From assembly GCF_023913755.1 (NCBI RefSeq), contig NZ_JAMXBJ010000046.1, positions 39,923-103,922 of the forward strand: 64,000 nt of DNA, read 5' to 3'. Both the position numbers and the translations under genes were made by a program. Of this stretch, positions 52,992-62,115 are shown in pieces. How positions within the stretch are numbered: the first letter of the stretch is position 1; every line of letters begins with the position of its first letter. The notes below the pieces were generated by a model that was given only the letters and a program-made list of their open reading frames with translations, was not told the DNA's origin and did not search any database. The DNA comes from Pseudarthrobacter cellobiosi (lineage in GTDB: Bacteria > Actinomycetota > Actinomycetes > Actinomycetales > Micrococcaceae).

Positions 52992-54430
52992 TACGGCTTC
53001 CAGGCCACGTACTGAACCTCCTCAAACTCTTCCATTCCCAGTTCGGCACCTTCCCTACCCAGACCGGACTGTTTGACCCCGCCCATCGGCGCAAAAGCAA
53101 CGGAGGGCAGGGGGTCATTGACGCCGACAATTCCTGCTTCTATACGTTCCGGAAACTCCCAGCTCCGCTTCGGCGATTGAGTCCACAGGTAGGCTGCCAG
53201 GCCCATCTCGGTTGCGTTCGCCTTCTCGACGGCGTCTTGCTCATCGGAGAACGTGACGACGCCAGCAGCAGGCCCAAAGACTTCTTCGGTAATCAAGCGA
53301 GCATCGCCGGGAACATCTGCCAGCAGCGTCGGTGCGAGGAAGGAGCCGCCTGCTGGAACGTCGGTCCTTTTGGTGACACGCCGGGCGCCCCGGTCAATGG
53401 CGTCATCAATGAGCGCCTGGACGGCTGCGACCCGGTCGTTGTCGATGACAGGTCCCAGGTCTGGCACCGCAGAACCGTCCATGGGCGCCCCGTGGCCGAT
53501 GGTCATGGCGTCAAAACGCTCTCCCAGCCGAGCAGTGAACTCTTCAGCAACGCCCTCTTGTACCAGGAACCGGTTGGCGGCAACACAGGATTGGCCGGTG
53601 TTGCGTAGACGCCCCAGAACGGCGCCTTCCACCGCCAAGTCCAGATCGGCGTCGTCAAAAACAATGAACGGGGCGTTTCCGCCCAGCTCGAGCAAGGGTC
53701 GGACGATCCGCCCCGACGCCTGTCCCATGATCTGGGCGCCTACGCCAGTTGATCCAGTGAAGCTGACGGCCCTGACCGCAGGATGCTCGAGCAGGGCGGC
53801 CGTTGTTTCTCGAGAGGGGCCATGCACCAGATTAACGACTCCCGCAGGGAACCCGGCATCGACCAGAACTTCGAACAGGCCGGTTGCCGCCAGGGGTGCC
53901 TTTTCAGATACTCGACCCACCACGGAGCAACCAGCAGCGAGCATCGCAGCCAGTTTGCGTGCCTGGATCGATACCGGGAAGTTCCATGGGGTGAGACTCA
54001 ATGCGACGCCGATGGGCTTGCGCACGGACATGTGCCTGCGGCCGTTCATCTCGGGGGGCCGGATGGTGCCAGTGGAGCGGCGGGATTCCTCAGCGAACCA
54101 ACGGAAGTATTCGACTGAGAAATCAACCTCGCCCTGGGCTTCGGGCAGTCTCTTGCCGGCTTCCAGCGCGAGAACATGGGCGAGCTCATCTCTGCGCTCA
54201 GCCAGAAGGTCTGCAGCATTGCGGAGAAGGTCTGCCCTGATACGTCCCGTGGTCCGGGACCATGAGGGGAAGGCAGCTGCTGCAGCGTCGGCTGCAGCAG
54301 TGGCGTCCACTGCAGATCCCCACGACACCTGGCCCACGACAGCGCCGTTGCCCGGATCAATGACGTCCTTGCTCGCGTCACCTGCGTACCAAGTGCCATT
54401 TACCAGGTGCTGGGCTTCTTTCAGGTTCAC
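52991..54430 (-). CDS. Aldehyde dehydrogenase, probable sulfolactaldehyde dehydrogenase (GabD-like)
   Basis: A 479-aa NAD(P)-dependent dehydrogenase. Substrate entry: SVRKPIGVALSLTPWNFPVS. The catalytic base Glu is in LLELGGNAPFIVFDDADLD, and the catalytic Cys in RNTGQSCVAANRFLVQEGV. The overall pattern is of the succinate-semialdehyde dehydrogenase branch. Sulfolactaldehyde dehydrogenases of sulfo-Entner-Doudoroff bacteria come from this branch, and the YihT aldolase in the same operon makes sulfolactaldehyde; no YihU-type reductase is present. It would therefore yield sulfolactate plus NADH. Confidence 0.85.
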   Translation of the reverse strand: MNLKEAQHLVNGTWYAGDASKDVIDPGNGAVVGQVSWGSAVDATAAADAAAAAFPSWSRTTGRIRADLLRNAADLLAERRDELAHVLALEAGKRLPEAQGEVDFSVEYFRWFAEESRRSTGTIRPPEMNGRRHMSVRKPIGVALSLTPWNFPVSIQARKLAAMLAAGCSVVGRVSEKAPLAATGLFEVLVDAGFPAGVVNLVHGPSRETTAALLEHPAVRAVSFTGSTGVGAQIMGQASGRIVRPLLELGGNAPFIVFDDADLDLAVEGAVLGRLRNTGQSCVAANRFLVQEGVAEEFTARLGERFDAMTIGHGAPMDGSAVPDLGPVIDNDRVAAVQALIDDAIDRGARRVTKRTDVPAGGSFLAPTLLADVPGDARLITEEVFGPAAGVVTFSDEQDAVEKANATEMGLAAYLWTQSPKRSWEFPERIEAGIVGVNDPLPSVAFAPMGGVKQSGLGREGAELGMEEFEEVQYVAWKP

Positions 54431-54443
54431 GTGTCTCTCTTTT

Positions 54444-55555
54444 CTAAAGTTCCAGGAGGTCGGGGCGTTCCCGACCCCCGATGTTCAATGTCGGCCACCG
54501 GCTGTCGGCAGTGAGTATGTCCACGCCGGTGGCGGTGACCAGTGCCGTGTCTTCGACTTTGAAGCCGGCCGCGGAGGGGTTCCATCCGAGGACCATCCCC
54601 TCTTGAAGGACCAGGTCCGTATCTGGAGTGGCGATCAGCTCACGCGGGCTGTAGCCGGTGATGCCTCCCTGGTGGTGTCTGTGCCACTCGTCCGGATCAA
54701 ACCTATTCGCTGCGTAGGCGTTTGCCCCCTGGAAAATACTTCTCCAAGGACAGCCCCGGGTTTGCTGTGATCGAGAAACGCGCGTTCTACCTCAAGAAGC
54801 GCGGCGTATTTGCGGGCCTCGTTGCGCAGTGGTCTGAAGGAAGCCATCCGGGTGATCGAGCCGACGAGTCCGCGGCGCCGCCCACAGCATGCGACCATGA
54901 CCCTGTCGTGCGCCGTGTTGCTCGTCGGCAGGGGGTGCCTGTGCGCGCCAATCCTTTCATCGCTTCCGACGAAAATCGCGACGCACTCGATTCCCTCCTT
55001 CAGCAATGCCGCGATCAGGGTCCCGGCGATGTTCTGCTCGGTGATTCCCGGTCGTAGGGCCGAGACAACGTCCCCGGTAATCCGCGCCAAGTCTGCGCTT
55101 AGATCCGTGAGATCGGCGCGTTGTTTTTGGTTGAGGATTCTGCGGAGCCCTGCCAAATCCGCCTGGATGTCAAGCGATGCACCATCACCGGTGTCGACTG
55201 CCACTGACCGTCCCGTCGGCAGCCGTGACGCTCGGTTCTCCGTCCAGGGCACGACGTTAAACTCGACGTCTTGGCCCGCGAACTCAATATCACGCAGCCG
55301 TGGAGCTTCGATGGCGTTGGTGACGACACGAACCTCAGGGATATTGCCGGGTCCCAAGCCAGTGAGAACAACGTCAAAACAGGCGGTGTTCAGCGTGAGC
55401 GGAACGTGCCATCTCGCGCCCGTGAACCACGACAGGTTCGGTGGATCCCTGAGGACTATGGTGTCCACGCCAAGCTTTTCCGCAAGATGAGACAGTGAAA
55501 CCAGTTGGTCATCCCACCTTGCCCGTGTCAGGGCAGGATATTCCTCCAATTTCAT
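54444..55555 (-). pseudogene. M24-family (aminopeptidase P-like) protein, frameshifted
   Basis: The first 278 codons begin MKLEEYPALTRARWDDQLVS and contain a creatinase-type N-domain and RIGAHRHPLPTSNTAHDRVM. At an A-run at 54733-54736 (T-run on the coding strand) the frame shifts by one: correct reading resumes as FQGANAYAANRFDPDEWHRH and continues through GGITGYSPRELIATPDTDLV and EGMVLGWNPSAAGFKVEDTA to the stop at 54444. Removing one base restores a normal 370-aa protein. The usual metal-ligand aspartates are missing (VACCGRRRGLVGSITRM), so even the intact form may not be a metallopeptidase. It overlaps the permease stop by 4 bp. Confidence 0.8.
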
Positions 55556-56367
55556 CCCTTGGTCGCGCCCGATGTGATTCCGGCGACGAAGTAGCGCTGA
55601 AGGAATATGTAAGCCAGAACAACGGGGAGGGATGCCAGGATGACCCCAGAGAAGAGCAGCGGATAATTGGTCTGGAACTCCCCCTGGAAGCTAAGCAGCG
55701 CCAACGGGAGTGTCCTGTTTGCGGGCGACTGGATAAACAGGAGCGGGTACAGCAGTTCGTTCCAGTGAATGACGAATAGGAAGATCCCTGCCGCCGCCAG
55801 GGACGGCGTGGACAGTGGCATCACGATCGAAGAGTAAGTCTTCCACGGGCCGGTACCGTCAATCGAGGAGGCTTCATAGAGCTCTTGGGGAAGGGTGCGC
55901 ATGAATCCTCCGAGAATGAACACCGCGATCGGCAAGGTGGAAACGACATTTGCCAGAATGAGGCCGGTAAGGTTATCCAACAGCCCGAGGCGTCCAAAGA
56001 GTACATAGAGAGGCACCATGTTTGCCTGTGCGGGGATGGCCATACCCAAGACGAGGAATCCGAATATCGCGGCTGACCAGAATCCTCTGATCCTTGCCAC
56101 GCCGTATCCGGCGAGACTGGCCAGAAACAAGGTCAGAGGCACGGACACCAGGGTGACTATGGTGCTGTTCATGAACGACTGGCCCATATCCTGGCCAGTC
56201 ATAACCTCAGCGAAGTTGGTGGGCGCCAGAGATTGAGGGAGATTGAAAGGCCCTTCGAAGAGCTCCTGCGTGGACTTGAAGCTGCCAAAGATCACCACAG
56301 TCAATGGGACAAGAATGATGACGGTATAGATGGCGAGGATACCGCGGCGGGATATTGAGGCGAACAT
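55552..56367 (-). CDS. Sugar ABC importer permease (MalG-like)
   Basis: A 271-aa membrane protein with about six helices. The EAA loop is PQELYEASSIDGTGPWKTYSSIVMPLS, a carbohydrate-uptake-1 motif. It lies four bases from the MalF-type partner. Expected role: import of sulfoquinovosyl glycerol or sulfoquinovose with the neighbouring binding protein. No ATPase gene is present, so a shared MsiK-type ATPase is likely, as is usual in Actinobacteria. Confidence 0.93.
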   Translation of the reverse strand: MFASISRRGILAIYTVIILVPLTVVIFGSFKSTQELFEGPFNLPQSLAPTNFAEVMTGQDMGQSFMNSTIVTLVSVPLTLFLASLAGYGVARIRGFWSAAIFGFLVLGMAIPAQANMVPLYVLFGRLGLLDNLTGLILANVVSTLPIAVFILGGFMRTLPQELYEASSIDGTGPWKTYSSIVMPLSTPSLAAAGIFLFVIHWNELLYPLLFIQSPANRTLPLALLSFQGEFQTNYPLLFSGVILASLPVVLAYIFLQRYFVAGITSGATKG

Positions 56368-56371
56368 GACG

Positions 56372-57337
56372 CTATGCCTCCTTCTGGGTAAGGCGTAGTA
56401 GTCGACGCTGGAGCCAAGTGACGAATGCGATCATGGCCATAAAGATGATTGACTGGGCAGCGGCGTAGCCGAAGTCGGAATTGGCGAAGGTGCTGTAGAT
56501 CCGGGTTGAAAGGATGTCCAGAGACTGTTTTGGAGGGTTTCCTGCGATGCCGAGGATCAAATCAAAGGCCTTAAAAGATTGAATCGTTGTGTAGGCGACA
56601 ACAATGGCAGTGGCCGGGGCCACGAAGGGCCAGGTAATCGTTTTGAACCGCTCCCACTTACCGGCGCCATCCATCTCCGCGGCCTCGTATAGTTCCTTGG
56701 GGATGGCCTGAAGGCCGGCGACATAGACCACCATCATCTGCCCGGCATGGAACCAGACCTGAGTGACGGCCACCCAGTAGAGGGCTTGCGCGTTGTCGCC
56801 CAGGTATGACCCCTGCAGCCCTTGAAGTCCGATGGCTCCCAAAACGGAGTTCGCGAGCCCGAAGTTCGGGTCGTAGATGAACTTCCAGATGAACGCCACG
56901 GAGACTGAAGAAAGGATCGTCGGAAAGAAGAAGATTGCTCTCAAGGCGACACTGCTACGGGAGTTCTTTGTCAGGAGCAGCCCGAGCATCAGCGAGAATG
57001 CGGTCTGTGCAATCACCACAACCAGCATAAACTTCAGGTTGTTCGCCATGGCGTTGGCGAACAGTGAATCGTTGGTAAAGGCACGAACGAAGTTATCCAG
57101 GCCCACGTAGTTGAAGGCTGCGGAGAACCCGTTCCAGTCGGTCAGTGCGTACTGGAAAGCCTGAAGAGTCGGCAAGACCAGGAAGAACATGATAATGACG
57201 ACAGCCGGCAACGGAAACAGATAGAGAGCCGGATTAACACGGGTCGGCGACCGGCGCCGGCCGTTCCTGGCTGGCGGTGTGGGAGGAGACTTTTTCCCCT
57301 TGGCTATCGAGGATTTCCCTCCAATGTTGACGCTCAT
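56372..57337 (-). CDS. Sugar ABC importer permease (MalF-like)
   Basis: A 321-aa membrane protein. A basic N-terminal tail (SSIAKGKKSPPTPPARNGRR) precedes six helices, and the EAA loop is PKELYEAAEMDGAGKWERFKTITWPFV. It overlaps the binding-protein stop codon by 4 bp. It forms the permease heterodimer with the MalG-like gene. Confidence 0.93.
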   Translation of the reverse strand: MSVNIGGKSSIAKGKKSPPTPPARNGRRRSPTRVNPALYLFPLPAVVIIMFFLVLPTLQAFQYALTDWNGFSAAFNYVGLDNFVRAFTNDSLFANAMANNLKFMLVVVIAQTAFSLMLGLLLTKNSRSSVALRAIFFFPTILSSVSVAFIWKFIYDPNFGLANSVLGAIGLQGLQGSYLGDNAQALYWVAVTQVWFHAGQMMVVYVAGLQAIPKELYEAAEMDGAGKWERFKTITWPFVAPATAIVVAYTTIQSFKAFDLILGIAGNPPKQSLDILSTRIYSTFANSDFGYAAAQSIIFMAMIAFVTWLQRRLLRLTQKEA

Positions 57338-58617
57338 AGCCGTTCGTCTACGATCTTTTGTGCTGCTTCCGCCGCCTGCTGGGGGGAAGTGCCAGATATG
57401 ACGGAGGTCGCCGTGGCTTCTACAGCATTCCGGACATCGAGGTTCTGGAACTGGAACCTTGGCGCCAAAGCCGTCTTTTTCTTCAGCCAGGGGCTCATGC
57501 GCTGCAGATCGGGGTTGGTGTAGTCCACGCCGGACACTGCGACGTGCTGCGCCGTTCCGTTGGCGTAGTAGGAGGCATTCTCCGGGGTGGACAGGAAGTC
57601 GACCCAGGCCATCGCGGCCGGTTGGACGTCGCTGGCGGAGTTGACGCCAAGGATGAATGTCGCGTTGTAGACCCCTTCAAATTTGGGCGTCCCGGACGTC
57701 GTCGTTTGGGGAAAGATGAGGTCCATGGGGAACGCCGCTCCGAGGTTACGGACTGCTGCGATGTGGTATGAGCCGGTGGCAAGCATCGCCGCCTGCTGCC
57801 GGGCGAAGAAGTTCTGTGCGGGCTCAACCGCTGTGCCCGTGGCGTTCGGCTGCAGAAACGGGATCAGGTCACGGTACTGCTCGAGCATCCTGATGAACCA
57901 GTCGTCAGTGAGCTTGAGCTTTCCCTGCTCGATCTGTGTACCCACATCGACTACGGGTGCGTTGTTGACGATCATGCAGTTGAAGAGCTGCCCGCCGTTT
58001 CCGACGTCACCGCCGGGCCAGGAGATCGGTATGACCCCGGAGGATTTGAGTGAATCGCAGGTGCCGAGGAATTCATCCCACGTCTTAGGGGTCAGGTTGG
58101 CTCCGGCTTTGTCGAACAGGTCCAGGTTTGCCAGCGGCATGGGGAAGACTACCTGATAGGGCAGGCCAACGACCTTGTCCCCATTCTTTCCGGCAGCCAG
58201 CAACTCGTCCGTGTACTGAGAGGCCGCCTTGGTGGACGTCAAGTCGGTGTAGATGCCGGCCTCGTTGAAGTTCTTGAACTGCGACCCCCGGAAAGTGGCG
58301 AACGCGTCACCGATCGCAGCCCCACGGACCTTCTGCAACCCCTGCGCGTTGTAGTCATTCGAGGTAGAAATGTCCTGCGTTACGGTCGTCCCCGGGTTCG
58401 CATCCATGAAGCGCTTAATGAGCTCATCAAAAACGACTTTGTCCTCGCCACGCCAGTGAGCGAAGGACACCTTACCCGTAACAGCTCCGGTAGCGGGGCC
58501 GCCCGCTCCTGTTGTCGGGGCAGTAGTGCCACCGGGTCCTGCGCAGCCCGCGGCGGCTACGCCGATACCGGCAAGCCCGAACAGGCTGAGTGCGTGTCGG
58601 CGGGAAATCTGGTTCAC
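57334..58617 (-). CDS. Sugar ABC importer substrate-binding lipoprotein
   Basis: A 427-aa protein. The signal MNQISRRHALSLFGLAGIGV carries both a Tat-like RR and a lipobox (VAAAGC), then a Thr/Gly-rich linker. The family 1 binding fold is seen in VSFAHWRGEDKVVFDELIKR, LLAAGKNGDKVVGLPYQVVF and DVQPAAMAWVDFLSTPENAS. It is the probable receptor for sulfoquinovosides. The RR pair just before the hydrophobic core suggests Tat rather than Sec export. Confidence 0.92.
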   Translation of the reverse strand: MNQISRRHALSLFGLAGIGVAAAGCAGPGGTTAPTTGAGGPATGAVTGKVSFAHWRGEDKVVFDELIKRFMDANPGTTVTQDISTSNDYNAQGLQKVRGAAIGDAFATFRGSQFKNFNEAGIYTDLTSTKAASQYTDELLAAGKNGDKVVGLPYQVVFPMPLANLDLFDKAGANLTPKTWDEFLGTCDSLKSSGVIPISWPGGDVGNGGQLFNCMIVNNAPVVDVGTQIEQGKLKLTDDWFIRMLEQYRDLIPFLQPNATGTAVEPAQNFFARQQAAMLATGSYHIAAVRNLGAAFPMDLIFPQTTTSGTPKFEGVYNATFILGVNSASDVQPAAMAWVDFLSTPENASYYANGTAQHVAVSGVDYTNPDLQRMSPWLKKKTALAPRFQFQNLDVRNAVEATATSVISGTSPQQAAEAAQKIVDERL

Positions 58618-58744
58618 GGTATTCTCCTCATTGAGTACTGATTGTGCTGGTGTAGGAATTGCGTATTTGCTGCGGTGTCACCATCGATAACGAAGGTCGG
58701 CGGCAGTGGCGAGCATCAGGACGCGGGGCTTGCGTTTTCCTGGC

Positions 58745-59629
58745 TCATGCGATGGTCCGCTGCGCCGAAACCACCTCATCGACAACGTCGCAGAGTCGGG
58801 TCAGCCGCTGCACGGCGTCCGTTTCCAGCGACTTGATTACATCCTCGGATCCAATGCATGACAGCCACACGGCGCGGCCGGCAAGGAAGCCGCTGGCACC
58901 TTCAAGGCAGGCCCAGCGCACCGCAACCGGGAAGACGTCTTCGGGGACGCCGGAGGACAAGACCACCCAGGGACCGTCTACGGCGCGGGTAATTTCAGCA
59001 CACGCTGCGCGGACCTCGGACTCGGATGCCTGACCATGGAACGGAATTTCGGCCTTGTACAAGTCGGCGCCGAGTGAACCCAGTTCCTTTGCGGCCTCAA
59101 TGACTCCCTTGTCCCAGTCGAATTCGCCGCCACCGAGCGGTTTGCGGGACAGTGGTTCGATGATGCTGATCAGTCCTGCGGCGCGGCACTGCTCCACAAA
59201 TTCCTTGACCATCGCGACTCGACCCCCAGCAGGCTGGTCCGGACGGTAGAGGACGAGGAGCTTGAGCGCTTTGACTCCCAGTGCGGCGTATTTGTGGGGC
59301 TCAACCTCGCGGTCGATGCTGACTTCCCCGACCAGTTCACCGTGGGCTGTCTCGAAGTGGTCAGCTGAGGCAATTAGCCCGCACTGGTCGGCCACGACGC
59401 CAGCCTCAATAGCCTGATCAAGCGCGAACTGCTTGTCGATCAGGATCGCTGAAGCGTAGGGCGTAAGAATACGAGCTGCGTTCAGCTTAAAGTTTGTCAG
59501 GTCGGCATCGGTGACGGGCTCATCCTGGTGTTCGGCGAACATATTTCGCATGGCTTCACGTTGGTCAACGGCGAGCATGGCGAAGGCACCAGACGGGCGC
59601 TGGAGGGCGGAAAGATCGGTACGTGACAT
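58745..59629 (-). CDS. yihT: 6-Deoxy-6-sulfofructose-1-phosphate aldolase (YihT-like)
   Basis: A 294-aa class I aldolase. Similarity to E. coli YihT, as I recall it, is high: GAFAMLAVDQREAMRNMFAE, LTPYASAILIDKQFALDQAI, ALKLLVLYRPDQPAGGRVAM, GLISIIEPLSRKPL and ASGFLAGRAVWLSCIG. The Schiff-base lysine is in GADLYKAEIPFHG, near residue 190. It cleaves sulfofructose 1-phosphate to DHAP and sulfolactaldehyde. Tagatose-bisphosphate aldolases (LacD) share the fold, but YihS and YihV homologues in the same cluster settle the role. I prefer the ATG at 59629 over a TTG 15 bp upstream. Confidence 0.92.
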   Translation of the reverse strand: MSRTDLSALQRPSGAFAMLAVDQREAMRNMFAEHQDEPVTDADLTNFKLNAARILTPYASAILIDKQFALDQAIEAGVVADQCGLIASADHFETAHGELVGEVSIDREVEPHKYAALGVKALKLLVLYRPDQPAGGRVAMVKEFVEQCRAAGLISIIEPLSRKPLGGGEFDWDKGVIEAAKELGSLGADLYKAEIPFHGQASESEVRAACAEITRAVDGPWVVLSSGVPEDVFPVAVRWACLEGASGFLAGRAVWLSCIGSEDVIKSLETDAVQRLTRLCDVVDEVVSAQRTIA

Positions 59630-59644
59630 GACTGCTTCTTTCAA

Positions 59645-60547
59645 TTAGACGGATTGAGTAAAAGTTGAGGAGGCTGTGAGGGTCAGCCGTGGGATCATCG
59701 ACCGGCCATCAAGGCCCTCGCAGGACGTCGTGGCCACCTGGCCTGCTACCGCTGCGGCTTCGACCAAGTCCAGACCGGCCGATACTGCTGCCAGTAGGGC
59801 GCCGTGGTAGACGTCCCCGGCTCCTAGAGTCGAGACGATGGTTGCTGTAGTCGGCGGGACGTGGACCGCGCTTCCGGTCCCCCGATGTACCCACGAACCC
59901 TGGGATCCTGCCGTGGCCACAACGCACGAGGCGCCTTCGTCGATGGCCCGCTGCAGGAGCACCACTTCGTCCAGGTCAGCCCCGTATCTTGAAGACAGCT
60001 GCTCGATAGTCGGTACGTAGAGACTCACTTCGGCCGGATGGAACCCCGGAATAGGATTACCGGCGTCCACGCTGATGTTGAGTCCTTTGAATCCGGACAC
60101 CGCACCCCACCCCAGGTGGTCCACATGGACCCAAGCGGCGGCTTCCACCGCATCGCGGAATGCGCCCGTTGCGGGGAAACGTACAGGGGGAAGGGGCCGG
60201 GTCACGATAGCCCGGCTCTGACTTTCGCGGCTAACGACAATGACACTCGCCCCAGTCCGGACACTTTTATCGCGGACAACGGCGGTTGTGTCTATGCCCT
60301 CTGCATTGAGCCCGCTGATGACGCGGTCCCCTTCTTCGTCGTCGCCGACTATTCCGGCAAAGGCAGCCCGGGCTCCTAGCCTGGCTGCCGCCACTGCCGC
60401 AGTTGCTGCCGGCCCGCCGCCGGCGGTGACGAAGTCCTCTGCGATCGTCCGGCTGTCAGCGGTCGGGTATTCCGATACCAGCGCAATCGAGTCGAGAGTT
60501 GCGCAGCCCACGAACAGCAGGGTTCCGCTTGATGACGTATCGGACAC
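59645..60547 (-). CDS. yihV: 6-Deoxy-6-sulfofructose kinase (YihV-like, PfkB family)
   Basis: A 300-aa ribokinase-fold enzyme. It matches the N-terminal block that I recall from E. coli YihV, GGGPAATAAVAAARLGA, followed by GIVGDDEEGDRVISGL; the ATP/catalytic motif is STLGAGDVYHGALLAA (anion hole and base Asp). It phosphorylates sulfofructose at C1 using ATP. It starts the long minus-strand operon; its promoter faces the sulfoquinovosidase candidate. The stop abuts the aldolase gene. Confidence 0.9.
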   Translation of the reverse strand: MSDTSSSGTLLFVGCATLDSIALVSEYPTADSRTIAEDFVTAGGGPAATAAVAAARLGARAAFAGIVGDDEEGDRVISGLNAEGIDTTAVVRDKSVRTGASVIVVSRESQSRAIVTRPLPPVRFPATGAFRDAVEAAAWVHVDHLGWGAVSGFKGLNISVDAGNPIPGFHPAEVSLYVPTIEQLSSRYGADLDEVVLLQRAIDEGASCVVATAGSQGSWVHRGTGSAVHVPPTTATIVSTLGAGDVYHGALLAAVSAGLDLVEAAAVAGQVATTSCEGLDGRSMIPRLTLTASSTFTQSV

Positions 60548-60612
60548 AGTCCACCTCGTTGTAGATAACGGCTAATACTGATGAAATATACACACGCTAT
60601 GTTGGAAAGACA

Positions 60613-60623
60613 ACACTTTCTGT
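60613..60623. promoter_or_regulatory. Candidate DeoR operator in yihV/sqgA divergent promoter
   Basis: ACACTTTCTGT differs at one base from the dyad at 47318. Beside it is TGTTGGAAAGACAACA (60600-60615), a 5-6-5 inverted repeat. Both sit in the AT-rich 139-bp gap between divergent genes. Confidence 0.4.
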
Positions 60624-60686
60624 ATAGTTCTTAGGGTAAATACTCAGGCTTACCCCACCCTCAACGTAGAGAAAGCGGAGCATCTC

Positions 60687-61832
60687 ATGTCAGCACCGAG
60701 CACCGAAGAATCAGTACGGACAGTCCGATATGGCCTGATTGGAGCTGGACACATGGCTAGGGAGCATGTCCGGAACCTGGCACTCATCCCAGGGAGCCAG
60801 ATCGTGGCCGTTTCGGACCCTGAACAGTCATCCCTGGATAAGACGCGTGACCAGATCGGATATGGCGTGGAGAGCTTCACCAGCCACAAAGAGCTGCTGG
60901 AGCACGCAACCGTGGATGCGCTCGTCATCGCCAGCCCCAATGACACGCACATGGAGATACTTAAGGACATCTTCAGCAGCGGCAGGGAACTTGCCGTGCT
61001 GGTCGAAAAGCCGGTCTGCACCACAGAGAAGGATGCCGCTGAACTGGAAAGCCTTGCAGCCTCCTACCCGGCCCCTGTGTGGGTCGCAATGGAATACCGC
61101 TACATGCCTCCTGTTCAGGAGCTCATTCAGGCGGTGCACAACGGTCGGCTTGGTAGGCCCGTGATGCTGTCAATCACCGAACACCGGTTCCCGTTCCTGG
61201 AGAAGGTTGGAGACTGGAACCGTTTCAATGAGCGGACCGGCGGGACTCTGGTCGAGAAGTGCTGCCACTTCTTTGACCTGATGCGCCTCATCCTGCAGGA
61301 CGAACCCACTCGTATTTACGCAAGTGGCGGAAGCGATGTGAATCACCTGGACGAGAAATACCAGGGACGGACACCGGACATCATCGACAACGCCTTCGTC
61401 ATCGTCGATTTTCAGAGTGGAAAGAGGGCCATGCTGGATCTTTCCTTGTTCGCTGAGGGCTCCAAGTTCCAGGAGCGGATTTCGATCATCGGAGATGAAG
61501 CAAAGATTGAATGTCTCATCCCGGTTGCCGCCAGCCACTGGATCGAGGGCGATGAGCATGAAGCAGTGGTCGAATTCAGTCCCCGGTCACCGCTGGGACC
61601 CGAAAGCCACGAAGTTCCTGTAGATGAGGCTGTCCTGGCCGCCGGTGCACACCATGGTTCGACGTATTACGAGCACTTAGGTTTCCGCAAAGCCATCCTG
61701 GGAGAAGGCCCGGTGGAAGTAACCATTGCAGACGGTGTTCAGTCTGTGCGCATGGGCTTGGCCGCCGAGCGCTCGATCGCGGAGGGCCGTCCGATCGAGC
61801 TTGCCAACGCTAAGGCGGCAGTAGCGGGCTAA
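60687..61832 (+). CDS. sqgA: Gfo/Idh/MocA-fold protein, candidate NAD-dependent sulfoquinovosidase (GH188)
   Basis: A 381-aa protein with a GGAG ribosome binding site. The Rossmann motif is [19 protein letters not shown]. Other marks are [15 protein letters not shown] strand, [18 protein letters not shown] (EKP) and [18 protein letters not shown], whose histidine is the family active-site position. In sulfoglycolytic clusters that lack a GH31 sulfoquinovosidase, members of this fold (GH188) cleave sulfoquinovosides through transient C3 oxidation by bound NAD. No GH31 gene is seen here, and this gene is divergent from yihV, so that role fits. A plain sugar dehydrogenase remains possible. Confidence 0.8.
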   Translation: MSAPSTEESVRTVRYGLIGAGHMAREHVRNLALIPGSQIVAVSDPEQSSLDKTRDQIGYGVESFTSHKELLEHATVDALVIASPNDTHMEILKDIFSSGRELAVLVEKPVCTTEKDAAELESLAASYPAPVWVAMEYRYMPPVQELIQAVHNGRLGRPVMLSITEHRFPFLEKVGDWNRFNERTGGTLVEKCCHFFDLMRLILQDEPTRIYASGGSDVNHLDEKYQGRTPDIIDNAFVIVDFQSGKRAMLDLSLFAEGSKFQERISIIGDEAKIECLIPVAASHWIEGDEHEAVVEFSPRSPLGPESHEVPVDEAVLAAGAHHGSTYYEHLGFRKAILGEGPVEVTIADGVQSVRMGLAAERSIAEGRPIELANAKAAVAG

Positions 61833-61860
61833 TCGCTAAGAACCGGCGGAAGAGGGGCAA

Positions 61861-61888
61861 GGTTCGGGCAGCACAAGCTGCCCGAACC
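61861..61888 (+). terminator. Hairpin after the sulfoquinovosidase candidate
   Basis: GGTTCGGGCAGC and GCTGCCCGAACC pair perfectly around ACAA. It lies 28 bp past the stop. No T-run follows. Confidence 0.7.
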
Positions 61889-62115
61889 TGAATCAGCACG
61901 CCCAAAATGCCCTCCAGCCGGTCATTCTCTCCTCTCAAGCCGGCCGAGGGGGACTAGTCGACGCCATACCGCTGGGCATCCGCTACTGCCACCGACTCCG
62001 GATCTGGGCCTGCTTCGTGGCCACCAGTGCAGCAAGCCAAGAACGACCAACAGCTATGACGACGAAAACGGGCGCGAAGTCGCCTCACTGATGCCCCATC
62101 AAGAAGAGGAATGCT
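61889..62115. other. Gap between sqgA terminator and glpD remnant
   Basis: I see no gene, RNA or clear promoter in this stretch apart from the AAGAGGA ribosome binding site of the glpD remnant at its right end. Confidence 0.5.
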
